A stretch of DNA of 35,128 nt from a virus. The position numbers and the translations under genes were made by a program. Under the pieces are notes generated by a model. That model made no database searches and was not told where the DNA came from. It saw nothing but the letters and a program-made list of their open reading frames with translations. Location of the stretch: positions 1-35,128 of IMG/VR virus record IMGVR_UViG_3300042887_004704; one strand, given 5' to 3'. Below are positions 5,950 through 13,927 of the stretch, piece after piece (the stretch's first letter is position 1; each line of letters starts with the position of its first letter).

Positions 5950-8222
5950 GATATCTTGCCTGTCATGTAATATTCAATAATTTTCTTAGTTTTTTCTTCT
6001 ACTCCAAAAAATATTGCAGGATTATTTTCCCAAAATTTAACCAATCGGTCATAAAAAACCAAACTCTTGTTGCAATGTTTCTCAATTAACAATTTAAACT
6101 TCTGTGGGTCACAACCACATGTTATTGAAAACAAAAATAAGATAGAATTAGATACTTGAGAACATTGTTGCCCAAATTTGTTTGTTCTTAAGAAACTATA
6201 AATATAATCCAACTCATTTGATCTTGACTGATACTGTTCAAAATAACTAATATTTTTACAAAAATATTCCATTTTGTCACAAAAATCTTGAATTAATAAT
6301 TTATTGGAAACTTCACATGATTCATACTTCAATTGAGGAAAACAATTACCAGAAGAACGCCAGAAATTGATGACAAATTTATCTATTAAACAATCAAGAA
6401 AACATGGATTTTCTTCGCAATATTTGTCAAAAGTATTAGCAATATAAGTCTTGTAAGATATGAAACGAATTTTATTCTGTTTCGTATATCTCCTCATGAA
6501 CTCTTTGTTCTTTTTAAGATCTTTTATCAAAAGAATTTTATTTGTTTCTGATGTAAATTTATTTGGTAAATGGTTAGACTGTTTGGTCAAGGATGATATA
6601 CGTTTTTGTAATTCATCAAGATTTTTGTAGAGCAATATGGTACTTGGAACAATGCTATTTATATCTACGCTTTCAGGACGAAGATAATGCATTGCTTGAT
6701 ATTCAATGAAGTAAACAGTTCTTTTATCAGTGATGATGTCCTCTATTATATCTTCTTCGCAATTATCATTACTTTTGATAAATGTGTTTGAATCAATGTC
6801 ATATGTGTGCAGAACAATGTTCTTAGCAGTGTTTTTAGCTTTTGATTTAACATTACTTTTATACAATTCTAATGCTGAGCATTTTGAAATAAATTTATTA
6901 TTAATTTTATTGTAATCTTTAAGGATAAAAGCGTATTCTTCTTTTACAACTAAGAATGACACGACATTTCTATTAAGAGACTTTGCTTTTCTGTTTACCC
7001 AAGACCTGATGGTTTCTTGAGATGCTTTAGTGTCGTTTATCAAAAAGAAAAGTGTTTCTAAATTTGGGTCTTCGCTAAACTGAAAATCTGTATTAGTAAA
7101 AAGTTTGTTTGTGATATTAGAACTATATCTACATATTTTGTAGAAACGACCTATTTCTATTGTTTCGTTATAATAGATTTGTGGGGTAATGAAGGCATAA
7201 TCTGATAATGGATTACCATTCCATGTGAACGCATTTGCAGTTGTGAGTCTGTCATTATGGAAATGTTCATCATAAAACTTCTTACAAATATTCAAAAACA
7301 ACATTTGGGCATTAATCTTGCTTTCGCATTTGTTTAAGCTTTCTTGAATGGAGCCATAAAACTCATTGTCAACTTTTGTGATAAAGTTATTAAGGAATTC
7401 AATAGTGCTAGGTGTGTAGGAAATTTGTTCTCTAGAAGGAGTTACTTCGACAGATCTTGGAGGAACATGGAAGCAAATTCCTTTGGAACAATTTGTGAAA
7501 TATTGTTTGCTAATTAATGGGTATGCTTGATTAAGTTCTGGATATATTTTTTTGATATCGAGTCTATATCTGACGTTGTTCATAACAACCCAAGTGCCAG
7601 ATTTTTTAGTATTGTCCCAATTAGGACCGTATTTATATTCTGGACTTTCTGTAAAATATTGTAATTTAATGTTGACGATTGGTCTTATTTTGAAAACATC
7701 AAAAATATCTTGTGCTTTATCTTCCCATTCTTTTTGAGAATAGCTAGATAATGGAACAATAATTTCCAAGCCATTCTTTTCGCTTGTTGGTTCTTCTTTA
7801 AGCATAGAAATACTAGGAATACCATCTTTTCGACAGCAATTGTAATAGAATTTCTTACCATTTATGTATGAATTAACATAAAAGGAATTTGTAATTGCAA
7901 ATGGACTTTTACATCCAAGTCCAAATGCGCCTGTATAAACTTTGCTTCCTATTTTTGTTGACGAAAAGAATACTGTAAACACATCTTCGATTTGATCTGC
8001 TTTCAATCCATGTCCAAAATCTCTTATCTTGAAATAACTAAGTGATGATGTAGGAAGTGTGACTTCAAATGGAATTTGTGGTATACCTGCTTCAGCGTGT
8101 GCATCGGCAGCATTGCATGAAAGTTCTCTTATGACTGCTGAAACTTTATCTGAATAGAGATTACTGGCAAGAATATCGAAAGCCTTTGGACTGCTTTCAA
8201 TACGAAAATTAAGATCTGACAT
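5946..8222 (-). CDS. rIIA: rIIA-like GHKL ATPase
   Basis: The 758-aa product starts MSDLNFRIESSPKAFDIL. It has the GHKL ATP-binding elements: an N box at 33-41 (ELSCNAADA), a G1 box at about 68-72 (DFGHG) and a G2 box at 98-106 (GAFGLGCKS), with the STKIGSK lead-in. This arrangement matches T4 rIIA, a membrane-associated protein that counters host exclusion systems and affects lysis; T4 rIIA is of similar length (about 725 aa). The remaining two thirds are divergent. A TTG further upstream would overlap the -10 box, so I start at the ATG at 8222, which has GGAG before it. The promoter is at 8258-8286. Confidence 0.85.
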   Translation of the reverse strand: MSDLNFRIESSPKAFDILASNLYSDKVSAVIRELSCNAADAHAEAGIPQIPFEVTLPTSSLSYFKIRDFGHGLKADQIEDVFTVFFSSTKIGSKVYTGAFGLGCKSPFAITNSFYVNSYINGKKFYYNCCRKDGIPSISMLKEEPTSEKNGLEIIVPLSSYSQKEWEDKAQDIFDVFKIRPIVNIKLQYFTESPEYKYGPNWDNTKKSGTWVVMNNVRYRLDIKKIYPELNQAYPLISKQYFTNCSKGICFHVPPRSVEVTPSREQISYTPSTIEFLNNFITKVDNEFYGSIQESLNKCESKINAQMLFLNICKKFYDEHFHNDRLTTANAFTWNGNPLSDYAFITPQIYYNETIEIGRFYKICRYSSNITNKLFTNTDFQFSEDPNLETLFFLINDTKASQETIRSWVNRKAKSLNRNVVSFLVVKEEYAFILKDYNKINNKFISKCSALELYKSNVKSKAKNTAKNIVLHTYDIDSNTFIKSNDNCEEDIIEDIITDKRTVYFIEYQAMHYLRPESVDINSIVPSTILLYKNLDELQKRISSLTKQSNHLPNKFTSETNKILLIKDLKKNKEFMRRYTKQNKIRFISYKTYIANTFDKYCEENPCFLDCLIDKFVINFWRSSGNCFPQLKYESCEVSNKLLIQDFCDKMEYFCKNISYFEQYQSRSNELDYIYSFLRTNKFGQQCSQVSNSILFLFSITCGCDPQKFKLLIEKHCNKSLVFYDRLVKFWENNPAIFFGVEEKTKKIIEYYMTGKIS

Positions 8223-8257
8223 CCTTGTGCTCCATAAAAATCTGTTTGTACTAAAAA

Positions 8258-8286
8258 ATTGTAACAAACAAACGATCAGAAGTCAA
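8258..8286 (-). promoter_or_regulatory. sigma70-type promoter for the rIIA-like gene
   Basis: TTGACT (8286-8281), 17 bases, TACAAT (8263-8258) on the minus strand. It lies in the last codons of the upstream zincin-like gene. Confidence 0.8.
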
Positions 8287-9313
8287 TATCTGTTCCTTTG
8301 GAATCTGCAATATTTCTTAATATTTTGGTTGGGGATATTATTGTTTCATAAAAATTATGCCATAAAACAACTATTTTCTCAATTGATTTATTGACTATGT
8401 TTTCTGGCAAGACATTTTCTTCAACAACAGATTTGGATATCATTTCTTTTCTAGAAGAAATCACCTTTGGATTACTGACAATTGCGTCAACAAAAACGCC
8501 AAATAATTTTATCTGATCACTTGGAATGTTTTTAACCATAAAAGATTCTGGTTCGTTGATTTGCTCTTTGATAATTTCTGCTACTTCTTGATTGCTCACC
8601 TTCATAATGCGTTTAATCACCAAGAACTGTTGAACCATTTGATCAGAGAAAGCTCTAGCTTCGACAAATGACTGATAGTATTCGTTGTATGTCGAATTTT
8701 CATCATAATATTGTTTAAATCCATGTATGAAACAATCGTGTAAGTGTCTTGCTTCATGATGAATTATTCCAGCCAATGCAAGTACATCAAGACTTGAGTA
8801 TTGATGTGGAAGCAAAATAACATTCATTGTTACGAATATTTCACCTGTTCTGGGACTTGTGTCCATTCTTACTTGAAATGTACAGACTTTATAATCTAGC
8901 ACAATAGTACCAGTAGCATTGCCGAAACGATCAATTTTTGGCAAAGAAGAAATGTCATGTCCCAATGCTCTTGCTTTACTGATTTCAGACTTTCTTATTT
9001 TTTGAATTTCTTTTTTACTCAAATTGTCTACAATCAAAATATTTCCCATTATTGGTTTTTCATATACTAATTTTGTAACATTTTGATATGGTCCCATATT
9101 GGCTCCATCATGACCAGAAGCATACATTGCAACAATTTGATTTACCATACTAATGTTGGAGTTTTTCTCGCCTAAAGCATGAGCCATAGCAAAACATTCT
9201 TTAAAATTAATAATATCGTTTTGTTCTGGTAGATTTTTAAGCATGACATCGACAGTGTTAGGAATGTCTAAATCACCGGAAAAAGCTTCCATAAATTCAT
9301 AAAAGTTTAACAT
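8276..9313 (-). CDS. zincin-like metallopeptidase with CTS-like N-terminus
   Basis: In the 345-aa product, HEARH (186-190) within GIIHHEARHLHDCF is a HExxH zinc-peptidase motif, and FVEARAF (216-222) supplies the downstream Glu typical of gluzincins. The N-terminus MLNFYEFMEAF matches the capsid-targeting-like motif shared by other proteins here, so it may be packaged in the head and act on the capsid interior or, after injection, on host proteins; that is inference. No signal peptide or membrane segment. No Shine-Dalgarno site is visible; instead GATAAATA (9325-9318) lies four bases before the ATG, similar to the T4 late promoter box. Confidence 0.75.
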   Translation of the reverse strand: MLNFYEFMEAFSGDLDIPNTVDVMLKNLPEQNDIINFKECFAMAHALGEKNSNISMVNQIVAMYASGHDGANMGPYQNVTKLVYEKPIMGNILIVDNLSKKEIQKIRKSEISKARALGHDISSLPKIDRFGNATGTIVLDYKVCTFQVRMDTSPRTGEIFVTMNVILLPHQYSSLDVLALAGIIHHEARHLHDCFIHGFKQYYDENSTYNEYYQSFVEARAFSDQMVQQFLVIKRIMKVSNQEVAEIIKEQINEPESFMVKNIPSDQIKLFGVFVDAIVSNPKVISSRKEMISKSVVEENVLPENIVNKSIEKIVVLWHNFYETIISPTKILRNIADSKGTDIDF

Positions 9314-9323
9314 GAACTATTTA

Positions 9324-9668
9324 TCATGGATGCAAAAATATTTTCTTGTTAAACTCAATGTTTGCAAATTCATAAAAGTTTTCAATTATCCCTGAAATTA
9401 ATTCATCATCGTTCATGTCTGGTAATTCTTTTACTTCATTTGTTATGTCCATCAACCTTTTAGGATTTGTTTTAATAGTTTCAATTAAAAACAAAAGATT
9501 CGCATAATATTTTTTTTCTTTTGGTGTATTATTAGTTACTTTTTCCAATATTATCTTGTAACTTTCAGTGTAATCAAGTTTGTTTTTTTTAGAAAAAACA
9601 GCCACAAAATAAAACATTTTATCAAAAAAGTTTTTAGACTTATTGTTTTCGCACACTTGGTCAGTCAT
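9324..9668 (-). CDS. hypothetical protein, 114 aa
   Basis: A helix-rich, charged small protein starting MTDQVCENNKSKNFFDKMFY. The frame is well formed and flanked tightly by the zincin-like gene (10-base gap) and by tRNA-Leu upstream. AAAGGAAT precedes the ATG. No recognised domain and no membrane segment. It is probably transcribed from the ACP operon promoter through the tRNA, because no closer promoter is visible. Confidence 0.65.
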   Translation of the reverse strand: MTDQVCENNKSKNFFDKMFYFVAVFSKKNKLDYTESYKIILEKVTNNTPKEKKYYANLLFLIETIKTNPKRLMDITNEVKELPDMNDDELISGIIENFYEFANIEFNKKIFLHP

Positions 9669-9697
9669 GATTTTATTCCTTTAATACAAAATGAAAT

Positions 9698-9783
9698 TGT
9701 CGCTGGTGGGACTTGAACCCACAAGGAAGTTACCTTCCGAAAGATTTTAAGTCTTTTGCGTATGCCGATTTCGCCACAGCGAC
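9698..9783 (-). tRNA. tRNA-Leu (UAA)
   Basis: A full cloverleaf of 86 bases: acceptor GTCGCTG/CAGCGAC, D stem GCG/CGC, anticodon stem AAAGA/TCTTT around loop CTTAAAA (anticodon UAA, reads UUA), a class II variable arm with the perfect stem GGAAG/CTTCC, and T stem GTGGG/CCCAC with loop TTCAAGT. CCA is not encoded. It lies between the RHH gene and a 114-aa gene on the same strand. Confidence 0.95.
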
Positions 9784-9792
9784 TTTACAAAC

Positions 9793-9824
9793 AAGGTGCT
9801 ACTACAAAATAGTAATAGCACCTT
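9793..9824 (-). terminator. hairpin between RHH gene and tRNA-Leu
   Basis: A 9-bp perfect stem (9793-9801 with 9816-9824) with a 14-base loop. On the minus strand it is followed only by GTTTGT, so it may be a weak terminator or a processing site that frees the tRNA. Confidence 0.5.
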
Positions 9825-9833
9825 TGGTTTTAA

Positions 9834-10019
9834 TTAGTCTTCGATAGCCATTTCAAGATTATGTTCAGTCTTGAAATAAGCTCTAAGCGCACGTTGCATT
9901 ACGGTGGTAATGCTCCGTTCTTCCATCTTGGCAATTCTGCGAAGTTCGTTGCCCATATTGGGTGACAAACGCAGAAGGATTGAAGTTCCATTAGCGGTCT
10001 TATCTGCTGTCTTTTCCAT
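9834..10019 (-). CDS. ribbon-helix-helix DNA-binding protein
   Basis: The 61-aa product has the Arc/CopG pattern: a short strand (TSILLRLSPNM), helix A (GNELRRIAKMEERS) and helix B (TTVMQRALRAYFKT). Such proteins bind DNA as dimers through the strand pair and usually act as repressors. AGGAGAG lies 7 bases before the ATG. It is the third gene of the ACP operon, so it may regulate that operon or another early phage promoter; no operator can be assigned from this window. Confidence 0.85.
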   Translation of the reverse strand: MEKTADKTANGTSILLRLSPNMGNELRRIAKMEERSITTVMQRALRAYFKTEHNLEMAIED

Positions 10020-10042
10020 CTTATCTCTCCTATCTTCCTTGA

Positions 10043-10234
10043 TTAATCTATCATTATTGGACAGTCCGATAGTGATAGATTAACTGAATCGTACATTTTT
10101 ACGATATGATCTCTTCCGAACTTGTCAAGATAAGTTTCATAAATTTTTTCATAGCTATCAAAGTCAATTTTTACATCTTCTTTGCGTAGCCTATCCCACA
10201 TTTGTTGTTTCAATTTGCCAATTTTTTCTAACAA
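10043..10234 (-). CDS. small helical protein, start uncertain
   Basis: The frame downstream of the ACP gene gives a helical, charged protein ending DSVNLSLSDCPIMID. The start is unclear. A TTG at 10234 lies one base after the ACP stop, an ATG at 10198 (MWDRLRKEDVKIDF) is the first ATG after that stop, and starts further upstream would overlap the ACP gene by more than 70 bases. No Shine-Dalgarno site supports any of them well. It sits between the ACP and RHH genes, so it is transcribed with them. Function unknown. Confidence 0.45.
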   Translation of the reverse strand: MLEKIGKLKQQMWDRLRKEDVKIDFDSYEKIYETYLDKFGRDHIVKMYDSVNLSLSDCPIMID

Positions 10235-10235
10235 G

Positions 10236-10478
10236 TCATATGTTTTCAAGAGTTTTTTCCCCAACTTTTGATTCAAGATATTCGATGATTTGCTGAATTC
10301 TGAATCCATCAGGTATGCTGTCTCTAAGATCAAGTCTGTCTCCCAGAAAATACCCTAATTCCATCTGATCCAAACTATCGATACCAATTTGACGAAGTGT
10401 GAGATTCAAATTTTCATCAATTTTAAAATCATCAATATAATCTCTAATTAAATCTTGCATCAGTCCTTTGATATTCAT
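10236..10478 (-). CDS. acyl carrier protein
   Basis: The 80-aa product has the ACP layout: helix 1 (NIKGLMQDLIRDYI), then GIDSLDQMELGYFLGDRL, where Ser35 of DSLD is the expected 4'-phosphopantetheine attachment site, and later helices (IQQIIEYLESKVGE). Length and acidic character fit the family. ACPs carry acyl groups in fatty acid and related syntheses; no partner synthase is in this window, so it may work with host enzymes. Start chosen at the ATG at 10478, about 9 bases after GGAGG. It is the first gene behind the promoter at 10654-10682 and a 132-base structured leader. Confidence 0.8.
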   Translation of the reverse strand: MNIKGLMQDLIRDYIDDFKIDENLNLTLRQIGIDSLDQMELGYFLGDRLDLRDSIPDGFRIQQIIEYLESKVGEKTLENI

Positions 10479-10502
10479 TGCAAATGTCCTCCATGTGGTA
10501 AT

Positions 10503-10634
10503 AGCGGTCAACTGTTATTGAAGCATCAAGACCGATCCCGTCTTGATTTTGGTGGTATATCGTAGGAGCGAGGTACGGAGATAGACTCCCCTACAACAAT
10601 AAGATGTCTGACAAAGCATCTCCAGTTGACCGCT
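10503..10634 (-). ncRNA. structured leader RNA, candidate cis-regulatory element
   Basis: The transcript from the promoter at 10654-10682 would contain a perfect 12-bp closing stem (10634-10623 with 10514-10503). Inside it are a perfect 8-bp hairpin with a 7-base loop (10547-10540 with 10532-10525), a two-level hairpin made of GTAGG/CCTAC enclosing GGAG/CTCC (about 10594-10562), and a weaker 4-bp hairpin at 10620-10603. The element is more GC-rich than its surroundings. It ends 11 bases before the Shine-Dalgarno site of the ACP gene. It matches no riboswitch class I can recall; it could also be a stable small RNA. Confidence 0.65.
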
Positions 10635-10653
10635 TGATTCTTTCAACAACACC

Positions 10654-10682
10654 ATTGTAACAAAATGCTGTTGTTATGTCAA
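10654..10682 (-). promoter_or_regulatory. sigma70-type promoter of the ACP operon
   Basis: TTGACA (10682-10677), 17 bases, TACAAT (10659-10654) on the minus strand. The -35 box encodes the last Leu-Thr of the upstream gene. Confidence 0.85.
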
Positions 10683-11093
10683 GTGCCTTTTGTTGGGACC
10701 AACGGCAGCACTTTGAAGTTTCTTAGCAAATGCAAAGAAAGTATTTACAAAATGCGTTTCCTTGTTAGCTTTTCTCAAACAAGCAAACAATACTTCTCCA
10801 ATTTCAAAAGCATATCTTTTGCTTAAAATAATCTGGTTAAGTTGATAAAACTTAACAACAGAATATTCATCAGAATCATTATAAAAAGCTTCTTCTGCAC
10901 TTAAACAATCATCAATATCTTTCAAAAACAATTCGTGTGATAATGCTGTTTGAGATTCAAGACCAAGAATTATTCTGAGTTGTTTCAAAAACTCATCGCT
11001 GCCTTTGATAATGGTAATTCCACGCCAAGAATCAACATCAAATACAACTGATTTCAAAGTTGTTTGATCAAGATCATTTCTTTGAGTACTCAT
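10674..11093 (-). CDS. hypothetical protein, 139 aa
   Basis: A soluble, mixed alpha/beta protein starting MSTQRNDLDQTTLKSVVFDV and ending KKLQSAAVGPNKRHLT. GGAAGGA lies 8 bases before the ATG. It is the third gene of the operon that begins with the GHKL-type gene at 12745. I recognise no domain, signal peptide or membrane segment. Its last codons contain the -35 box of the ACP operon promoter. Confidence 0.7.
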   Translation of the reverse strand: MSTQRNDLDQTTLKSVVFDVDSWRGITIIKGSDEFLKQLRIILGLESQTALSHELFLKDIDDCLSAEEAFYNDSDEYSVVKFYQLNQIILSKRYAFEIGEVLFACLRKANKETHFVNTFFAFAKKLQSAAVGPNKRHLT

Positions 11094-11117
11094 AGCTAAG
11101 ATCCTTCCATGTTAAGG

Positions 11118-11321
11118 CTACTCTTTATCGCAAAGAACATAGCCAATACCATAACCAGTAATCATATTAGACTTATGCTTGGTAGTTTCTTCGTTTGGGA
11201 CCAAGCGAAAATAGGGATGATATTGAGTGCCAATAGATTCTATACTAATAATTTGGCACTTGACACCAAGGTAGGAGACAATGTCTCCTACCTTGATCGA
11301 CACACTTTCGTGTTGTGTCAT
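11118..11321 (-). CDS. small protein, possible SH3-like barrel
   Basis: The 67-aa product starts MTQHESVSIKVGDIVSYLGV and has a K-V-G-D-x-V-x-Y-L-G-x-x-x-x-I strand pattern followed by YFRLVPNEE, as in small SH3-like or KOW-like folds; this is inference from pattern only. The ATG overlaps the stop of the GHKL gene as ATGA, so translation is coupled. Function unknown. Confidence 0.65.
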   Translation of the reverse strand: MTQHESVSIKVGDIVSYLGVKCQIISIESIGTQYHPYFRLVPNEETTKHKSNMITGYGIGYVLCDKE

Positions 11322-12745
11322 TTTCCAAAATTACTAAACAAAGTTCTAGCGATAACTTTAATCAAGTAATTCTGGAAATCACGAGAACCATCATTTGCTT
11401 TGGTAATATGATGGGTCAATTCTTCGATAACTGTGTGAAGCAACATTTCGTTAAGACCTTTGTCCATCATATTGTTATATGCGACAACGTCCTTTTCCCA
11501 AAAGCCAAACACAATTTGATTGTTGGATTGATCGTGATCAAATCCTTTAACTACAGGCATCTCTCTATCATTAACAAGCCCTAATGATGAAAGCTTATCC
11601 CAGACGATATTTGTAGCTTGTACAAAGTCTTCTGAAGGATCAGTTATTTTCTTACCGTCAATCTCATTGCTTGTCAAAACATCAGTATCACTGCTGATAC
11701 CAGAATTTTGAATAAACTTGACATAGTTTTCTGGGATAATTACTGGTTTGTATCCCTTGTTAACGCACAAATCGTAAGTAAGTGCGCTACAAACAACAGC
11801 TTTATCTCCATGAATACCATCCCATGCTTTCTTCCAAATCTCTTTCCTTTCGCTTGGAATATAACTGAACTGATAACTTGAGAATGTGTGTTCCCAATAT
11901 TTAGTATTTTTGCCAAAACTACTCAATAGAGTTGACAGATAACGAGGTTCTGCTAGTTCGCAAATATTACTAGCAGCTTTATTCATGGCTGTCCATGAAT
12001 CCACGCTACGAGATTCATTCATAGTGATATCATCGACGTTGTGGTCGAACAACGATTCTTCTGTTGAATTTACTTCACAAACAAGAACACCACGACGATA
12101 AATCATGGCACCTTTATTTGCAGTAACATTCATTCTACGCCGAGGGAAAACAGCACTTTCAAGCAATTCTGGATTTGAAAAGTGCAAAAACCAACTGCCA
12201 ATGTTGTTGTAGAACTCTTGGACAGCTTGTGTCAAAGGCAAGAACACTCGAACAGTTCCAGCCTTAGCACGAATCTGATGTTCATTTACAATCTCGATCA
12301 CAACGCTTTTATGATCGAGATTCTGAAGATAACAAGCATCAATCGCATTACTGACAAATTCACGAATTGCGAATGAAATATCAGTCCAGTCAATAGACCC
12401 GAAAGACAAAGTGTGATTGAGAACTTCTCTCTTCTTCACAGATTTGCCTTTATTATCCTTTCCAGAATGGTTTACTCCTACCTGATATTGAGTTTCAGAA
12501 CCAGTAATACTATCAAGCTGAATAGGTTGTGTGAAAAACTCCAATTTCTGATTTTCATTAAAGATAATTGGATTGATTGATTGACGAAGACAGAGAGCAA
12601 TAGAGTGATTCCCTCCAGATCCAAATTGTCCAATAATACGCTTATCTTCTTTCTTAGCTTCTCTCTTAGTGGTTGAACCCCAGATAGTCCAAAACTCTGA
12701 ACTGATTGGGTTATTAACAACATTCTCAATCTTCAAATACAACAT
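11318..12745 (-). CDS. GHKL-type ATPase with C-terminal EELTHH motif
   Basis: The 475-aa product has an early Gly-rich box (GQFGSGGNHSIA, 39-50) and a clear GHKL N box (REFVSNAIDA, 128-137). Near the end it has VIEELTHHITKANDG (EELTHH at 441-446), which resembles the zinc-peptidase helix but lacks the first His of HExxH. The order is ATP-binding module first, protease-like helix last. Start chosen at 12745 because AGGAGAG precedes that ATG; the open frame upstream runs into the promoter. It is the first gene behind the promoter at 12814-12842. With the rIIA-like protein this makes two GHKL ATPases in the window. Role unknown, possibly anti-host-defence. Confidence 0.75.
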   Translation of the reverse strand: MLYLKIENVVNNPISSEFWTIWGSTTKREAKKEDKRIIGQFGSGGNHSIALCLRQSINPIIFNENQKLEFFTQPIQLDSITGSETQYQVGVNHSGKDNKGKSVKKREVLNHTLSFGSIDWTDISFAIREFVSNAIDACYLQNLDHKSVVIEIVNEHQIRAKAGTVRVFLPLTQAVQEFYNNIGSWFLHFSNPELLESAVFPRRRMNVTANKGAMIYRRGVLVCEVNSTEESLFDHNVDDITMNESRSVDSWTAMNKAASNICELAEPRYLSTLLSSFGKNTKYWEHTFSSYQFSYIPSERKEIWKKAWDGIHGDKAVVCSALTYDLCVNKGYKPVIIPENYVKFIQNSGISSDTDVLTSNEIDGKKITDPSEDFVQATNIVWDKLSSLGLVNDREMPVVKGFDHDQSNNQIVFGFWEKDVVAYNNMMDKGLNEMLLHTVIEELTHHITKANDGSRDFQNYLIKVIARTLFSNFGK

Positions 12746-12813
12746 ATCAAACTCTCCTATTAGGAACACGGTCACTTTGGTAATAATCACAGCTTCATTG
12801 CCGTGACACAAGT

Positions 12814-12842
12814 ATTGTAACACATTGCATCACGGCTGTCAA
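12814..12842 (-). promoter_or_regulatory. sigma70-type promoter
   Basis: TTGACA (12842-12837), 17 bases, TACAAT (12819-12814) on the minus strand, driving the GHKL-type gene and two small genes behind it. Confidence 0.85.
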
Positions 12843-12855
12843 GGGCACTTTCGGA

Positions 12856-13575
12856 TCAGCGATTCATATTCTTTACTCGTTCTTTCACAACGAGCCAATC
12901 AGGGTCAAATCGATCAGGAGGCAATGGGACATTTGGGTCAAAATCAAATTCTTGATCAGGTTCTGGTTTTGGCTTTGGTTTTTGTACTGGTTTTTGCTCT
13001 GGTTTTCTAAATTTATTATTAGGTGAAAATATGTCATCTTCATCTTCATAAATATTATACTTTTTAACTTGTACTTTTTTGTTTGGAACAGGATTAGTCG
13101 TGGATTTTTGTTGAGGACTATATTGATCCTGAATTAAATTGTGCTGCTTAAAAAAAGACTTCCACATAGCAGATGAGTGATATTTATTTTCACAACTGCT
13201 ATTAGGATATGGTCCAAAGTCTACATTTGTCTTATTTAATTTTACTGCTGCAATGTAAATAAAAGCTTCTCTAGAAGCTTGAACAACCATGCTATTATAG
13301 TCTTCAGCTAGTCTAAAAAGACTTGGACTAACTTTTGGTTTTAAACCTAGAGAGAAAGCTGCTGCTACTCTATGTGTAGTATCTCCAGAATTAATTGCTA
13401 TATTTAGCAATTCTTCATTATTGTTAATATGCCTAGCTATATTTGTGGCATTGATTCTTAATACTAAAACTGCTTGCGTAGGATTACTAAATGGATCACT
13501 TTCATAAGATGCGGCTTGCAACATAAATTGCAATCCATTTTGAGAAAAAGCAAGCGCAACGGCAAACAAAATCAT
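12856..13575 (-). CDS. exported or membrane-anchored HEAT-like protein with Pro/Lys tail
   Basis: The 239-aa product starts with a hydrophobic segment (MILFAVALAFSQNGLQFML) that looks like a signal peptide or anchor. The middle (HRVAAAFSLGLKPKVSPSLF and following helices) is reminiscent of HEAT repeats. The C-terminal third is low complexity with a KP/PKP run and an acidic patch (EDEDDIF). AAGGAGG lies at ideal distance from the ATG at 13575, so I reject the longer open frame. It is third in the operon after CsrA. Function unknown; placement at the cell envelope is inferred. Confidence 0.65.
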   Translation of the reverse strand: MILFAVALAFSQNGLQFMLQAASYESDPFSNPTQAVLVLRINATNIARHINNNEELLNIAINSGDTTHRVAAAFSLGLKPKVSPSLFRLAEDYNSMVVQASREAFIYIAAVKLNKTNVDFGPYPNSSCENKYHSSAMWKSFFKQHNLIQDQYSPQQKSTTNPVPNKKVQVKKYNIYEDEDDIFSPNNKFRKPEQKPVQKPKPKPEPDQEFDFDPNVPLPPDRFDPDWLVVKERVKNMNR

Positions 13576-13642
13576 ATTCAGCCTCCTTGACAAAAGAACT
13601 ACCCCAACAAGACGATAACAACATCTTGTTGATTCCACAACA

Positions 13643-13921
13643 TCAGTTGGTGGATTCCATTTCCCACCAATCAAAACATTCAATTTTTTCTGGCAAGTAT
13701 TTAATTCTTTCTAAAATTTCTCCAACAATTTTATCGCAATTTTTCGTATGATTTACCCATTCTTTTTCTGAAAATTCATATGGATAATAGTAATTTATTT
13801 TTTCTGCTCCGTGATATGGTATTTGACCATATTCGTCACATAGTTTTTTAAGTAATTTTATTTCTTCTTTGTTAACACCCTTAATTCCGAATTCTTGGTC
13901 TTCAAAATCAAAAATGTTCAT
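13643..13921 (-). CDS. hypothetical protein, 92 aa
   Basis: A small acidic soluble protein starting MNIFDFEDQEFGIKGVNKEE and ending FDWWEMESTN, with a YYYPYEFSEKEW aromatic patch. GAGG precedes the ATG. It lies six bases after the csrA stop, so it is in the same transcript. No recognised family. Confidence 0.65.
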   Translation of the reverse strand: MNIFDFEDQEFGIKGVNKEEIKLLKKLCDEYGQIPYHGAEKINYYYPYEFSEKEWVNHTKNCDKIVGEILERIKYLPEKIECFDWWEMESTN

Positions 13922-13927
13922 AAAGCC

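Noticed and set aside
8223-8267. Longer N-terminus of the rIIA-like protein
   Set aside because: It would need a TTG start inside the -10 box; the ATG at 8222 has a Shine-Dalgarno site and fits the family N-terminus.
12825-13010. Plus-strand hydrophobic ORF of repeated Leu/Val/Phe
   Set aside because: It is the antisense of the Lys-Pro repeat tail of the gene at 12856-13575.
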